In this document: one piece after another, positions 51,969 to 52,560 of the stretch
Layout of the letters: the number at the start of each line of letters is the position of its first letter
Numbering within the stretch: the stretch's first letter is position 1
Translations under genes and position numbers: made by a program
Notes under the pieces: generated by a model
The model's input: only the letters and a program-made list of their open reading frames with translations
Database searches by the model: none
Told to the model about the DNA's origin: nothing
NCBI GenBank assembly: GCA_947626935.1
Contig: CANQUD010000011.1
Span: 1 to 52,560, forward strand
Origin: an uncultured Clostridia bacterium
Lineage (GTDB): Bacteria; Bacillota; Clostridia; Christensenellales; Borkfalkiaceae
Reading direction: 5' to 3'
Length of the DNA stretch: 52,560 nucleotides

Positions 51969-52364
51969 TCAACGCTCGAGGACGACGGCGTGTGCGATGC
52001 AAGGAATGGATTCCCCCTGTCCCGAAGAGACCGTGGAGAGCAATGCGCCCGTCGCCACGAACAAGATCTTCTTCAAACTTCCCGTCATCATCTTTTGATA
52101 GAGGTAAGAATTGAGCACGACCGCCGAACATCCTGCCCCGCTTCCCCCTTGATATTCGTCCTCGATGACGTTGTAGATGATCTCGCCGCAGTCTACATGG
52201 TTCTCGTTGATGTTGAGTCCCTTCTCCCACGTCAAGTCCTTCAGAATGCGGCTGCCGAGCGCACCCAAGTCGCCCGTCACGATGAGGTCGTAGTCGTCGG
52301 GTTCCTCTTTCGTCCCTCTGAAATGCGCCAAGATCGTGTCCGCTGCCGCGGGGGCCATTGTCAA
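51969..52364 (-). pseudogene. spoVAD: spoVAD, C-terminal fragment only
   Basis: About 130 residues matching the C-terminal third of SpoVAD, a thiolase-fold protein of about 335-340 residues that binds dipicolinic acid. The homology starts abruptly at MAPAAADTILAHF, normally an internal position near residue 200, and continues through YDLIVTGDLGALGSRIL and GGSGAGCSAVV to the natural end. Immediately upstream there is an in-frame TAG (52377-52379), and no ribosome site precedes the TTG or ATG. The first ~200 codons and spoVAC are missing. It is truncated by rearrangement, by an inserted element or by an assembly join. Confidence 0.85.
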
Positions 52365-52560
52365 GCAAAAACCATACTATTTTCGCAAAAATTTTGCTTT
52401 CAAGGGGATTTTTTTTGCTTTGGCAGGGTCATGTTTCGCTTTTCGGACTCAAAATATTATAAGAAGGACGGATAAAATCACCCGTCCTTTTAGGCCTCAA
52501 AAAGTTATCTCCCGATTTTTGCCCGCCAAAACCCGTCTGCCAAAGCGGCCCTATAACGTT
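52365..52560. other. Non-coding sequence abutting the spoVAD break
   Basis: About 195 AT-rich bases with no recognisable gene. It has an imperfect AGGACGG/CCGTCCTTTT hairpin (about 52463-52491, terminator-like on the plus strand) and a GCAAAAATTTTGC palindrome at 52385-52397. Nothing here resembles the N-terminal part of spoVAD. Confidence 0.6.

Overview
The window reads as chromosomal DNA of an anaerobic, endospore-forming Firmicute of class Clostridia. The evidence is spoIIGA-sigE-sigG in their conserved order, spoVAE/spoVAD, a YlmC/YmxH-type protein, Gram-positive signals (AGGAGG ribosome sites, lipoboxes, GHKL/LytTR two-component genes) and a gut-commensal style of surface glycan degradation. 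A finer placement (an uncultured Christensenellales-like lineage) is only a guess. The last ~200 bases look unlike the gene they interrupt, so an assembly or contig edge there is possible.

Layout. (1) About 72-17,805, minus strand, housekeeping: sbcD-sbcC, a large alpha/beta-hydrolase-fold protein, a DUF951 mini-gene, signal peptidase I, DegV, a membrane protein, an ACT protein and UPF0210, PepF, dnaB, TsaC/Sua5, a YwlE-type phosphatase, rpiB, a DUF1538 membrane protein with a PII-like partner, an S51 peptidase and tRNA-Leu. (2) 17,850-20,103: a strong divergent promoter pair, a DnaD protein ending in a DnaC-like zinc module, and YlmC/YmxH. (3) 20,257-30,312, minus: a LytTR/GHKL two-component system followed by an operon of a BspA-like/CBM lipoprotein, a multi-CBM lipoprotein and a circularly permuted, doubly membrane-anchored GH3 enzyme. 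A LytTR-type direct repeat lies just upstream of the operon promoter. (4) 30,619-33,421: two small hypothetical genes, an AT-rich lipoprotein, several terminators and tRNA-Arg. (5) 33,635-35,978, plus: spoIIGA, sigE, sigG. (6) 36,000-46,600: a segment bounded by a near-perfect 138-bp inverted repeat inside arrays of palindromic repeats. It holds a lone prepilin, a tiny promoter-to-terminator RNA unit, MarR plus membrane protein, an AT-rich stretch with two perfect DnaA boxes, GH5 lipoprotein plus TetR, and a second permuted GH3. (7) 46,647-51,338, minus: a giant repeat lipoprotein whose reading frame is broken by one in-frame TAG. (8) 51,536-52,560: spoVAE and the C-terminal part of spoVAD, cut off abruptly.

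How the parts may fit. The lipoproteins, GH5 and the two GH3 proteins look like a cell-surface beta-glucan binding and degradation set that is tied to a two-component system in one locus and to a TetR regulator in another. The most notable items are the promoter/palindrome/terminator RNA unit with its twin operator at the pilin promoter, the TAG-interrupted repeat lipoprotein, the truncated spoVAD, the DnaD-DnaC(N) fusion and the invertible-looking 10-kb segment.
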